Below are positions 1 through 6,457 of a DNA stretch of 32,972 nucleotides, piece by piece; positions within the stretch are counted from its first letter, which is position 1; each line of letters begins with the position of its first letter. The notes under the pieces were generated by a model. It did not search any database and was not told the DNA's origin. It was given only the letters and a program-made list of their open reading frames with translations. The DNA comes from a virus. Position numbers and translations under genes: made by a program. The stretch spans positions 1 through 32,972 of the IMG/VR virus record IMGVR_UViG_3300042691_021369. One strand, 5' to 3'.

Positions 1-29
1 AAGCCTGTCAAGTTAATTCCGTCTGACAT
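1..29 (-). CDS. 5' end of a truncated gene, product unknown
   Basis: Only the first nine codons lie in the window, reading MSDGINLTG from an ATG at 29. A good ribosome-binding site (AGGAGAA) sits about 6 nt upstream, and a promoter-like element lies further upstream at 86-91. Too little is present to assign a product. Confidence 0.75.
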
Positions 30-91
30 ATTATTCTCCTATAGGTTTTTATTTAAGCGGGTCTAGAACGTCCGCTCATCCATCTATTATA
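30..91 (-). promoter_or_regulatory. Promoter and leader of the leftmost gene
   Basis: A perfect -10 box (TATAAT) occupies 86-91 on the minus strand. No convincing -35 is visible. The predicted leader is about 50 nt and starts near a small GC-rich hairpin, AGCGG paired with CCGCT. It ends in an AGGAGAA ribosome-binding site. It resembles the leaders at 11956 and 25634, which also start with a hairpin. Confidence 0.55.
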
Positions 92-96
92 GCATT

Positions 97-219
97 TTAG
101 AGTCTATACTTCAGGTCGAAACAATTATCACAAACCATTATGAATTTTGTCTCTGTAGAGGTAATGCGGGTCGCATTATTCTTGCAACCCGCCACCTCGC
201 ATTTTTCTTCTTGGGACAT
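97..219 (-). CDS. 40-aa zinc-finger-like protein
   Basis: A 40-codon frame starts at ATG 219, whose last base is shared with the stop codon of the upstream gene (TAATG overlap, translational coupling). It has two cysteine pairs, C7/C12 and C34/C37, which is the pattern of a small zinc-binding knuckle. The rest is hydrophilic. No family is recognised. The overlap and the cysteine pattern support a real gene. The binding partner is unknown. Confidence 0.65.
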   Translation of the reverse strand: MSQEEKCEVAGCKNNATRITSTETKFIMVCDNCFDLKYRL

Positions 220-470
220 TACTTCTTTTTTGTAGACTTTTTGACTGTCTTCTTTGGAGCAGTCTTCTTGGCAGGGGACTTCTTAGCAGGAGCCTTCTTT
301 TCTGCTGGCTTCTTAGATGCTGCCTTCTTTGTTGTTTTCTTCACAACAACCACCTTTCTTTCAAAAGGAGATCCCTCTTGAACTAATCCATCACCATCTC
401 GATCAATGGCGTTATAGTTAAATCCTTCTACCTCAGTAGGGAATAGCCATAATTTAAACTTTTTCCACAT
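219..470 (-). CDS. Lysine-rich basic-tail protein with EF-hand-like loop
   Basis: This 83-aa protein has two parts. Residues 1-40 carry a calcium-loop-like segment, DRDGDGLVQEG at 23-33. It matches an EF-hand or dockerin loop at loop positions 1, 3, 5, 6 and 8, but has Ser instead of an acidic residue at loop position 12. Residues 41-83 are a low-complexity tail of repeated K-K-(S/A/T)-(P/A) units, like the tails of histone H1 and actinobacterial HU/Hlp proteins, and should bind DNA or RNA non-specifically. The gene overlaps the upstream small gene by 17 nt and couples to the downstream zinc-knuckle gene. The role could be DNA condensation or a virion-associated decoration. Neither is proven. 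Confidence 0.7.
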   Translation of the reverse strand: MWKKFKLWLFPTEVEGFNYNAIDRDGDGLVQEGSPFERKVVVVKKTTKKAASKKPAEKKAPAKKSPAKKTAPKKTVKKSTKKK

Positions 471-600
471 TATCTTTATCTATCTTTCTGATTATATAAT
501 CAATCACTTGTTGTGCCTTCCATTCTTCAGGAAGTTCAAGATTACGTATCTGTGTTATTATATCCCGTCGGATATTAGTATCAATGTAATCTTCCACCAT
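454..600 (-). CDS. 48-aa hypothetical protein
   Basis: ATG at 600 opens a 48-codon frame rich in charged residues (MVEDYIDTNI at the N-terminus, a predicted helix ending in IIRKIDKD). It starts just downstream of the terminator at 608-657 and overlaps the lysine-rich gene by 17 nt. No ribosome-binding site is obvious. A run of AT-rich sequence upstream (TATAAA, TAAAAT) may provide a promoter. No family is recognised. Confidence 0.55.
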   Translation of the reverse strand: MVEDYIDTNIRRDIITQIRNLELPEEWKAQQVIDYIIRKIDKDNVEKV

Positions 601-607
601 ATTATTT

Positions 608-657
608 TATCATTTATAAAATAAGGAGGCAAGACCCTTGAGCCCTGCCCCCTTATT
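608..657 (-). terminator. Rho-independent terminator after the secreted coiled-coil gene
   Basis: The arms AATAAGGAGGCA (620-631) and TGCCCCCTTATT (646-657) pair over 11 of 12 positions around a 14-nt loop. On the minus strand the stem lies just after the stop codon at 667 and is followed by a T-rich stretch. It would end transcription of the 349-aa secreted protein gene. Confidence 0.75.
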
Positions 658-666
658 AAATTTAGA

Positions 667-1716
667 CTACTTTACGAGAGTAACCTTTGCCTTTGGGTTC
701 TTTGCATTCCATTTCTTAGCGAGTGCATTGAATGCCTTCTTTAGGTCTGCCAAGGCTGCTGCATTATCCGCCTTAAGCTTAGCAATTTCTGCATCCTTAG
801 ATGCAATTGTTGCTGTGGCAGAGTCCGCTGCGACCTTTGCTGCTGCATTTGCTGCTGCGAGAGCAGTTTCTGCTGTTGCCTTAGCAGCATTTGCTGCTGC
901 AAGTTGTGTTGTAAGAGCAGTTACCTGTGCTGATAGATCAGTTACAGTAATGATCTTGACCGCTGAGGATGAAGGTGTGCTAAATCCTGTAACGGCTGTT
1001 CCCATGTCTGCTGATGCAGCATATGCAACGATTGTTACTGGGCCAGTTGCTGGGGCAACAAACTTAACTTCGGCAGTACCGAAATTTGTTAGACCAGATC
1101 CAGTTGTTACTGTATTTGTGTCTAGAGTTGCTCCATTAGCAATTGCTGAGATTGACTTTGCAGAAAGCTTGTTTCCGAATACGTCAACTGCTCCAAGTGT
1201 AACAGTTACAGATGTACCTGCTGGTGCAGCATCTACTCCCGTTAGGGTAAGAGAATTGATCTTATCTGATGTTCCTTGAACATAGTAAGTTGTTGTGGTT
1301 CCGCCATTTGTGATAGCCACTGAACCAATTGCTGTCGTTTTAGTATATACATAAAACGTTGCAGTTGTACCTGTTCCAACATTTTGCGACCATGTAGCAG
1401 CACCTGATGATGCAGTTACTGGTGCAGTTGAAGTTGCAACTGCTGGTACTACGAATGCATTTGTTGCCACTACTGAAACTACTGTTCCTGTGTCAACTGT
1501 TACAACAAACTCTACTGTGTCTGCTGTATCTACAGAGTTATCTGAAGGTACTGGCAAAGTAATAGGTGTAGTTGCTGCTGTTCCAAGGGTAGTTGCTGTA
1601 CCCGCCTTCTTTACAGAAGTAATTGACATCGGTGCAGCACTTGCAGATGTTGCAACAAGGGTGCTCATTGTCATGGCTGCAACCACGGCTAGAGCGATTT
1701 TCTTAAATGAGTTCAT
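667..1716 (-). CDS. Secreted protein with beta domains and C-terminal coiled coil
   Basis: This 349-aa protein has a clear signal peptide (Lys at 5-6, hydrophobic 7-22, likely cleavage after A27 or A28 in SASA-APM). The middle is rich in Thr, Val and Ala with alternating patterns, as in Ig-like beta domains. From about residue 255 there is an Ala/Lys heptad-rich coiled coil, ending in a Trp-containing basic tail (KKWNAKNPKAK). This layout resembles surface or secreted proteins of low-GC freshwater actinobacteria, so the gene may be host-derived or a host mimic. That comparison is from memory. The gene is a single transcription unit, with its own promoter (1717-1766) and a terminator (608-657). 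It could be an adhesin or a cell-surface modifier. Confidence 0.75.
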   Translation of the reverse strand: MNSFKKIALAVVAAMTMSTLVATSASAAPMSITSVKKAGTATTLGTAATTPITLPVPSDNSVDTADTVEFVVTVDTGTVVSVVATNAFVVPAVATSTAPVTASSGAATWSQNVGTGTTATFYVYTKTTAIGSVAITNGGTTTTYYVQGTSDKINSLTLTGVDAAPAGTSVTVTLGAVDVFGNKLSAKSISAIANGATLDTNTVTTGSGLTNFGTAEVKFVAPATGPVTIVAYAASADMGTAVTGFSTPSSSAVKIITVTDLSAQVTALTTQLAAANAAKATAETALAAANAAAKVAADSATATIASKDAEIAKLKADNAAALADLKKAFNALAKKWNAKNPKAKVTLVK

Positions 1717-1766
1717 TTAATTTATTTCTCCTTATCATATCCACCTCTTGTGAGCGTGGAATTCTA
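1717..1766 (-). promoter_or_regulatory. Promoter and leader of the secreted coiled-coil gene
   Basis: TAGAAT at 1761-1766 is a -10 candidate whose TAG is also the stop codon of the upstream gene. It is followed by a small inverted repeat (TCCAC...GTGGA), then AAGGAG about 11 nt from ATG 1716. The -35 is weak. Confidence 0.45.
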
Positions 1767-1997
1767 GTTTGTGTACGAGTTCCGCCATTGTGACGGTGAG
1801 TGATTATCCTCAATTTCGTTCTTCATATCAATGTCTTCGTACATTCGAACAACGTGCATGCATGGATCTTCTCCATCATCGAAGCCTTGCATTTCGTGTT
1901 CGGACATTGGTAGTCCGTCATGTGTGTAACATACGGGAGGGCCACACCAGCCTTTTTCTATCCCTAATGTAATCCATTCGTCAAATGTTAAATCCAT
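1764..1997 (-). CDS. Conserved hypothetical phage protein with WCGPPVC motif
   Basis: A 77-aa acidic protein with the segment GWCGPPVCYTHDG at 16-28 and a later DPCMHV. The Cys, His and Asp residues could bind a metal. I recall similar proteins from actinophages and metagenomic phages, with no assigned function. It overlaps the thioredoxin gene by 10 nt and follows it in the same unit. WCGPP is not the thioredoxin active site, because the second Cys is displaced. Confidence 0.65.
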   Translation of the reverse strand: MDLTFDEWITLGIEKGWCGPPVCYTHDGLPMSEHEMQGFDDGEDPCMHVVRMYEDIDMKNEIEDNHSPSQWRNSYTN

Positions 1998-2290
1998 TCT
2001 GCCAATTCCTTCAACAGGCGATGTTTTGGCATTGCCCCTACTAGTGTGTGGACAGGATTTCCATCCTTAAATAATACCATAGTTGGTATTGATTGTACAG
2101 AGTATTGAAGAGTTTTTTCCTGATTCTCATCAATATTTAATTTACCAACGAGTAATCCAGTCTCATTTGAGATCTCTTCTAGGATTGGGCCTACCTTTTT
2201 ACAAGGTCCACACCATTCCGCCCAGAAATCCATCAAGACTAAAGTATTACTTGAGATAACTTCATCAAAGCTTGAATCAGTTACTATCAT
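1988..2290 (-). CDS. trxA: Thioredoxin
   Basis: This 100-aa protein spans a complete thioredoxin fold with the active site WCGPCK at 26-31 and the conserved cis-Pro segment (SIPTMVLFKDG). Such proteins reduce disulfides and, in phages, can serve ribonucleotide reductase or act as polymerase processivity factors. No reductase gene is visible here. I chose ATG 2290 over an upstream in-frame start at 2314 because it makes an ATGA overlap with the stop of the preceding gene and has GGAGG 5 nt upstream. Confidence in the family is very high. Confidence 0.95.
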   Translation of the reverse strand: MIVTDSSFDEVISSNTLVLMDFWAEWCGPCKKVGPILEEISNETGLLVGKLNIDENQEKTLQYSVQSIPTMVLFKDGNPVHTLVGAMPKHRLLKELAEWI

Positions 2291-2760
2291 GCTGCCTCCA
2301 CATGGGTAGGCCAATAGTAACTACATGTATCGCAACAGGTATAACCTAATTCACGATAGTCTGAATATTCGCTATAGAAATAATATTTCTCTGGATCTTT
2401 CTCATGAAGTCTGCCCTTATGGGAGTAATGAAGCTTTTCATCTCCAAGCCACCAGGGTCTGTCTGACTCTAGGCCAATAAAGTTTTCTTCGTATATCTCA
2501 TCAAATTTTGCGTGTGTGCTATTCTTATAGCCACGAAGAATAATTTCTTTAATGATTGATTCATTATACATGAATAGCCAATCTTCGTGTCCACGCCACA
2601 TTTTTACTGCAGGATGATTAACCCATGCACCCGACTGATCATAATAACCAGCCAAAGATTTTAAAACTTGTAGATTCTCTACGCTTTGCTTAATAAGACG
2701 CTTGCGATCTAAATGCTTAGCTGTCTCAGCAAAGTCCGCCTCTGGTAAGAATGTTTGCAT
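2287..2760 (-). CDS. Pyrimidine-dimer DNA glycosylase family protein (MSMEG_6728-like)
   Basis: This 157-aa protein begins MQTFLPEADF and carries the conserved blocks LDRKRLIKQ (17-25) and HPAVKMWRGHE (49-59). They match the Pyr_excise family (T4 endonuclease V-related) as represented by MSMEG_6728 in mycobacteria. Members are expected to excise UV photoproducts from DNA, which suits a phage of sunlit water. The C-terminal part has extra Cys residues (TCCDTC) that may bind metal. The start codon lies 6 nt from a TAGAAT box with a matching TTGACG, so the message is probably leaderless. The family call is solid, but enzymatic specificity is inferred. Confidence 0.85.
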   Translation of the reverse strand: MQTFLPEADFAETAKHLDRKRLIKQSVENLQVLKSLAGYYDQSGAWVNHPAVKMWRGHEDWLFMYNESIIKEIILRGYKNSTHAKFDEIYEENFIGLESDRPWWLGDEKLHYSHKGRLHEKDPEKYYFYSEYSDYRELGYTCCDTCSYYWPTHVEAA

Positions 2761-2766
2761 AAGTAT

Positions 2767-2795
2767 ATTCTACTAAAACTATTCAGTCTCGTCAA
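2767..2795 (-). promoter_or_regulatory. Promoter for leaderless glycosylase/thioredoxin unit
   Basis: TTGACG (2790-2795), a 17-nt spacer and TAGAAT (2767-2772). Only 6 nt separate the -10 box from ATG 2760, so transcription should start at or next to the start codon. Confidence 0.75.
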
Positions 2796-3012
2796 TAGGC
2801 TTTAATTCAGACGCTGCCTCATTAAATCTATCCATAAACATCTTTACAACAAAATAAGTTGTATCCATAGAATTATTAGATAAATTCTTTATATTATCAT
2901 CTGTTCTTTGATCTTCAGGCAAGGCATTTGCCCATTTTTGAAATAATGCCTGTGCAACATCTTGAATAATTCCTTCAAGCACAGTCATGGTCTTTCCCAT
3001 TTTCTCATCCAT
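2779..3012 (-). CDS. Hypothetical protein, helical
   Basis: A 77-aa, mostly helical and charged protein. ATG 3012 has AGGAG 6 nt upstream and overlaps the protease gene by 8 nt, so the two are probably cotranslated. No motif is recognised. It could be a partner of the upstream S8 protease or an unrelated accessory protein. Confidence 0.65.
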   Translation of the reverse strand: MDEKMGKTMTVLEGIIQDVAQALFQKWANALPEDQRTDDNIKNLSNNSMDTTYFVVKMFMDRFNEAASELKPIDETE

Positions 3013-3913
3013 TGATTGCTCCTTTTACATTAATTAGTCGACCAGGTATGGTTTTACTATTTACTGAATATGATGTTTTAGATATAAGATTATACATTTC
3101 ATCATAAGTTAGATTTGGTTTTAATGACTTAATATAAATCCATTGGGCTGCTGCAACCTGTGTAGCTACAGAAGTCCCACTAGAAATACCACTCACATTA
3201 CCAACACTAATTGTCTTTACAGTTCCTTTTGCATAAAAATCTGTCAAGGCGGTGTCTACATTACTTGATGTAGCAATAGCATTTTTAAGATCTACTGCTC
3301 CAATGGCAATTGAATCTTGAATGCATGCAGGCCAGTCTATTCTGTCTTTATCCCCATTATTTCCTGTTGGAAAAAATACTGGAATATTGAGGGACTTAAG
3401 TTCATATATCATAGGTTGTAATACCTTAGAGGATGGGCAATATTGCCTGTAATATAAAAGCTTATGGTGTCCCTGAGACATAGATACAGCCTGAATATTA
3501 TATTTATCTCTGTTATCTCTTACCCAAGCCATCGCTTCCGCCACCGTATTTTCAGTAGTTGGCATCCTATAACCCTTTGAGTTATGTCCAATAATCCTAA
3601 TAAAAACTATATTCACATTTGGATTTGCAAGAGCTGCGATTGAAGCCATTTGAGTTCCATGTGTAAAACCATTACGAGAAATAATTTCATATGGCAGAAC
3701 TGCAGATCCAATTCCTTCCATGTAGTAATCTCCGTTTGGACATGAAGGCCAATCTAGTATGCAAACTTCTTGAACAATTCTTCCTTGAAAAATTGGCAAT
3801 GAAGTATCTATGGCAGTATCAATAATTGCTATAGTAGGTTTTGTTTGATCAGCATTTGCTGGCAGAATGCCAAGCATTGCTACGATAACCGCAAAGGATA
3901 TTCTCTTTATCAT
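3005..3913 (-). CDS. Secreted subtilisin-like (S8) serine protease
   Basis: This 302-aa protein has a signal peptide (residues 1-21, cleavage near NA-DQ) followed by a full S8 catalytic domain. The triad is D32 in IAIIDTAID, H85 in NGFTHGTQMAS and S248 in GISSGTSVA, and the oxyanion Asn lies in FFPTGNNGD (N185 or N186). There is no long propeptide, because the mature part starts almost at the Asp motif. It is therefore likely an active exported peptidase acting outside the cytoplasm, not a prohead protease. Possible roles are degrading surface proteins or processing the phage's own exported proteins. It has its own promoter, with 6 nt between -10 and ATG. Confidence 0.9.
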   Translation of the reverse strand: MIKRISFAVIVAMLGILPANADQTKPTIAIIDTAIDTSLPIFQGRIVQEVCILDWPSCPNGDYYMEGIGSAVLPYEIISRNGFTHGTQMASIAALANPNVNIVFIRIIGHNSKGYRMPTTENTVAEAMAWVRDNRDKYNIQAVSMSQGHHKLLYYRQYCPSSKVLQPMIYELKSLNIPVFFPTGNNGDKDRIDWPACIQDSIAIGAVDLKNAIATSSNVDTALTDFYAKGTVKTISVGNVSGISSGTSVATQVAAAQWIYIKSLKPNLTYDEMYNLISKTSYSVNSKTIPGRLINVKGAING

Positions 3914-3919
3914 GTATTG

Positions 3920-3948
3920 ATAATACTAAATAAATCTCAGTACGTCAA
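3920..3948 (-). promoter_or_regulatory. Promoter for leaderless S8 protease mRNA
   Basis: TTGACG (3943-3948), a 17-nt spacer and TATTAT (3920-3925), with 6 nt to ATG 3913. It has the same -35 and spacing as the promoter at 2767-2795. Confidence 0.75.
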
Positions 3949-3951
3949 TAA

Positions 3952-4122
3952 CTAATCTTTTTTCTTATTTGGTGAGTACCATTTACCAGCATCCATAGAT
4001 GAAGGTATATTTAATTTATTTGTTTCTAAGATTGCTTCTAAAGTAATCTTAATGTATTCCAACTCAAATTGTTGTCTCAATACTTCTAATTCAAGTATTC
4101 TGATTCTATCTGATTTTCTCAA
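3952..4122 (-). CDS. 56-aa hypothetical protein with TTG start
   Basis: A 56-codon frame from TTG 4122 overlaps the stop of the upstream gene as TTGA, the analogue of the common ATGA coupling. It encodes a helix of hydrophobic heptads (residues 1-36) and a polar tail containing DAGKWYSP. Weak purine-rich sequence (GGAAAA) precedes the start. No ATG start is available. The overlap and the composition support coding. Confidence 0.6.
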   Translation of the reverse strand: MRKSDRIRILELEVLRQQFELEYIKITLEAILETNKLNIPSSMDAGKWYSPNKKKD

Positions 4123-4472
4123 TTTTCCATTCCTTCGATATCGACAGGGGTTGGGGCTGTTGCAAGACTACCGCAGTTTGCACATTCCATATCTAAAAAG
4201 TAAGTAGCAATTTGATATTCTGAAAATATTACTTTGACATTCCAGATATTACATCCACATATACATTCATGTGTAGGAGTTCCACGAAGATCCATAGCGC
4301 TATTATAATTAGCTGGCCTTAAATCTTTAATGTCCAACTCTTCGTCCTCATCATCAAACTCTACATCGCTTCCCGAAACTACGAGAATTCTGTTCTTTTC
4401 TAGCAGGTCTCTCGCCATCCCTAGCGTTACTAGACCAAAAAGTAGGGCTGAAAGACGTGAGAGCCATTTCAT
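4119..4472 (-). CDS. Membrane-anchored or exported protein with CxCxC/CxxC zinc ribbon
   Basis: This 117-aa protein has an N-terminal hydrophobic segment (residues 7-20), an acidic linker (DEDEELD, 42-48) and a metal-binding module with C70, C72, C74, C97 and C100. The hydrophobic segment lacks a clear cleavage site, so it is probably an anchor. No family is recognised. It is driven by its own promoter with 6 nt between -10 and ATG, and couples to a TTG-started small gene. Confidence 0.7.
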   Translation of the reverse strand: MKWLSRLSALLFGLVTLGMARDLLEKNRILVVSGSDVEFDDEDEELDIKDLRPANYNSAMDLRGTPTHECICGCNIWNVKVIFSEYQIATYFLDMECANCGSLATAPTPVDIEGMEN

Positions 4473-4478
4473 AAATCT

Positions 4479-4507
4479 ATTATACTCTAGACTTCGATAA
4501 TTGTAAA
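4479..4507 (-). promoter_or_regulatory. Promoter for leaderless zinc-ribbon gene
   Basis: TTTACA (4502-4507), a 17-nt spacer and a perfect TATAAT (4479-4484), with 6 nt to ATG 4472. The whole promoter lies across the end of the upstream proteasome-like gene. Confidence 0.75.
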
Positions 4508-5053
4508 GGGAGGTCTTACCGCCATATTAAACTTAGCTGCAGCCTCTAAAGCCATGCGTACACGCTTACGTGGAGTTTTAACTAATGCTGTAGAGAACAA
4601 AGATCCTAGTGCTAACTCTTGGCCAGCACCTTCTGCCATGTATGGAACATCAACTTCTGCAACATGAAAATCACTATCCATTGTAAATATTCTTCCAGAA
4701 CCTTGTACTGCAATTATAAAGATACCGCCTTGATCTCCATCTTCAGTTCCTGAACTAAAGTTTCCGTATCCATATTCTTTAAACGCATCTTTAACAGATT
4801 CAACAAATTTTGTTTTAATAAATTTATCTAGATTTCTAAATCCAGCAGTTGGTTTATAAACAGGTGGTGTCCAATAGTACTGAAGTATTTGACCCATTCT
4901 AAAACTATCAACAAAGCCTATGCCGAATTGTCCAACCTTAAAAACTTTTGGATCTGTACGCTGAAATATTAAACCAGACTTATCATCAGATGCAGCGGCA
5001 TCTCCGCCAAGGAGGACTTTGTTCTCATTTATGAGGGCTACTATACAGGTCAT
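4487..5053 (-). CDS. Proteasome-like Ntn hydrolase with N-terminal threonine
   Basis: From ATG 5053 the 188-aa protein reads MTCIVALI, so removal of Met would expose Thr1, the nucleophile of proteasome beta subunits and HslV. Counting from that Thr, Asp17 (GGDAAAS) and Lys35 (DPKVF, matching Lys33 of beta subunits with a small insertion) are present. The chain length suits one Ntn-hydrolase domain. An in-frame start at 5107 would add 18 residues and bury the Thr. It is disfavoured because a promoter sits 7 nt upstream of 5053. The neighbours include an S8 protease and a zinc-ribbon protein. No ATPase partner is seen. It could be a peptidase or another amide-bond hydrolase. Confidence 0.75.
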   Translation of the reverse strand: MTCIVALINENKVLLGGDAAASDDKSGLIFQRTDPKVFKVGQFGIGFVDSFRMGQILQYYWTPPVYKPTAGFRNLDKFIKTKFVESVKDAFKEYGYGNFSSGTEDGDQGGIFIIAVQGSGRIFTMDSDFHVAEVDVPYMAEGAGQELALGSLFSTALVKTPRKRVRMALEAAAKFNMAVRPPFTIIEV

Positions 5054-5060
5054 ATGGACT

Positions 5061-5089
5061 AGTATACTATTTTTAAAATTCCTAGTCCA
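5061..5089 (-). promoter_or_regulatory. Promoter for leaderless proteasome-like gene
   Basis: TGGACT (5084-5089), a 17-nt spacer and TATACT (5061-5066), with 7 nt to ATG 5053. No ribosome-binding site precedes the ATG. Confidence 0.65.
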
Positions 5090-5384
5090 GCTCCTCGTGC
5101 ATTTCAATAATATTTAGCTGAACTAGGGCATTTTCTAGCTCAGATTTAACCTGAATTAGTTCCTGAATTGAGGAATAATATTTGTCCTTCCATTCAGTTA
5201 ATTCTTTCTCAAGCTGGTACATGGCTATTTTGAGGTCTTTTATTTCTAATTTAAGATGATCCTGCTCACGCTCAGCCTGCCGCCTTTTTTCCTTTTTTAC
5301 ATCCTTTATTCCAGCAACAATCGCCGTTCCCATTCCAGAAAAAACGGCGGCTAATAGGGCAATTGTAATAGAGGTATAATCCAT
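5082..5384 (-). CDS. Membrane-anchored coiled-coil protein
   Basis: A 100-aa protein with one N-terminal transmembrane segment (residues 5-26) and then a long charged coiled coil (about 30-95). The topology fits an inner-membrane spanin-like or scaffold role, but lysis genes are elsewhere, so function is open. A TATAAT box lies 9 nt upstream of ATG 5384. The stop is 28 nt before the proteasome-like start, within that gene's promoter. Confidence 0.65.
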   Translation of the reverse strand: MDYTSITIALLAAVFSGMGTAIVAGIKDVKKEKRRQAEREQDHLKLEIKDLKIAMYQLEKELTEWKDKYYSSIQELIQVKSELENALVQLNIIEMHEELD

Positions 5385-5393
5385 GATAGTCTA

Positions 5394-5399
5394 ATTATA
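5394..5399 (-). promoter_or_regulatory. -10 box for the membrane coiled-coil gene
   Basis: TATAAT on the minus strand, 9 nt from ATG 5384, implies a 5' untranslated region of 2-4 nt at most. The -35 is weak. Confidence 0.55.
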
Positions 5400-5412
5400 C
5401 CTTTAATTAAGT

Positions 5413-5649
5413 TTAAACTAATAGCTCAGATGCTGATATTTCGTTGCCAATATAACGCTTTTTTAAAACAATTTCTCGTACATGCTCAGCGCCATTAGAT
5501 CTTCCCGCCAAAATTACTACCCATCGTGGCTCAAATTTTGAATTAATGCAACTCTCGCACATCAATAAATTAATTGGCAATAAAGTAGATTTTTTTACAT
5601 CTAATTTAGCTTTAGTTTTATTGCACGAATAGCACAATATTTTTTCCAT
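5413..5649 (-). CDS. Zinc-ribbon hypothetical protein
   Basis: 78 aa with two CxxC knuckles (C6/C9 and C31/C34) forming a treble-clef or ribbon site, followed by a short beta-rich part (RWVVILAGR). It starts by TAATG overlap with the upstream gene. It is one of several small Cys-rich proteins in this genome. Function unknown. Confidence 0.65.
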   Translation of the reverse strand: MEKILCYSCNKTKAKLDVKKSTLLPINLLMCESCINSKFEPRWVVILAGRSNGAEHVREIVLKKRYIGNEISASELLV

Positions 5650-5846
5650 TAATCTGATTCCTCTACATGTGTAAAAACGATTTCATCAATAATTGAGAAC
5701 TCGTCATTTTCCATGAGTTCTTCGTACTCATGTCCATCTTTTGTATATTTAACTGTTGAAGCAAATGCGCCCATATTTTCTACTGAACCGTAACATCCTT
5801 CTGAATGAATATAAACAATGTTGATAACCTCATAGTACTCTTTCAC
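5649..5846 (-). CDS. Hypothetical acidic protein
   Basis: A 65-aa acidic protein with mixed beta/alpha pattern. It overlaps the upstream gene by 17 nt and the downstream gene by one base. No motif is recognised. Confidence 0.6.
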   Translation of the reverse strand: MKEYYEVINIVYIHSEGCYGSVENMGAFASTVKYTKDGHEYEELMENDEFSIIDEIVFTHVEESD

Positions 5847-6156
5847 TAGGTTTGCCCTCCAGCTCGCATCTTACTCCATATGATTCAATTAGTTTTTTTA
5901 CCTTGGTAACATAGTCAATTACCATTTCTTTGTCTCTTCCATCAAATTGTAAAAAATTATCTTCATATAATCTTAATGCTAAAAACTCTGGATACATAAC
6001 CACATCCATTAATAGTAAATGGGGTTTCTTAATTTCACGTATTTTTTTCTTCATTTCTTCGGTATAGAACACAGGCTTATTTGGTTCGCCAGTCCATTGA
6101 TTAATGCCGTATTTAAAATGTTCTTTTAATCGATCATTGCTTTTATCAATATACAT
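5830..6156 (-). CDS. Hypothetical protein
   Basis: A 108-aa protein. Residues 50-108 look like a compact alpha/beta domain (ALRLYEDNFLQFDGRDKE then a helix). It overlaps the WhiB gene by 11 nt and belongs to the 6665-5413 operon. The family is unknown. Its location directly after WhiB suggests co-regulation only. Confidence 0.6.
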   Translation of the reverse strand: MYIDKSNDRLKEHFKYGINQWTGEPNKPVFYTEEMKKKIREIKKPHLLLMDVVMYPEFLALRLYEDNFLQFDGRDKEMVIDYVTKVKKLIESYGVRCELEGKPSERVL

Positions 6157-6457
6157 TTTTCTTTTTCAGCCTCTTCCATACCTCTTGATTTTTATGTAAA
6201 TTCTTTGACTTATCTATAGAGCCTGCGGTTAAAAATACTCCACCCCATACTCCATATTCATCTTTTTCTATTCCCGCTTGATAACACATTGATATTACTG
6301 GGCAAGATAGACACATCTCATCAATATTCTTTGCAATATTTTGATCTGCTTCGTACTTATCATAAAACATATTGGTTTCCATATCCCTGCATACTGCAAG
6401 GTGATACCAATCAAAATCTTCTGGATCTACTCCAAGATCACTTAAAATGCTTGACAT
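6146..6457 (-). CDS. whiB: WhiB-family iron-sulfur transcription regulator
   Basis: This 103-aa protein has the four WhiB cysteines C23, C49, C52 and C58 in the spacing C-x25-C-x2-C-x5-C, followed by GVWGG at 69-73. They form the 4Fe-4S cluster site and the turn that contacts the sigma factor. A basic C-terminal tail (KKSKN-like residues) provides the DNA-binding part. WhiB proteins are restricted to actinobacteria and their phages, so this fixes the host phylum. The phage copy probably reprograms host or phage sigma-A promoters. The gene overlaps its upstream neighbour by 20 nt and shares the promoter at 6708-6737. Confidence 0.93.
   Translation of the reverse strand: MSSILSDLGVDPEDFDWYHLAVCRDMETNMFYDKYEADQNIAKNIDEMCLSCPVISMCYQAGIEKDEYGVWGGVFLTAGSIDKSKNLHKNQEVWKRLKKKNVY

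Noticed and set aside
638-1279. 213-aa open frame on the plus strand
   Set aside because: It is the antisense of the Ala/Thr-rich secreted coiled-coil gene. Its composition simply mirrors that repeat, and it has no ribosome site or promoter in a window where every other gene is on the minus strand.
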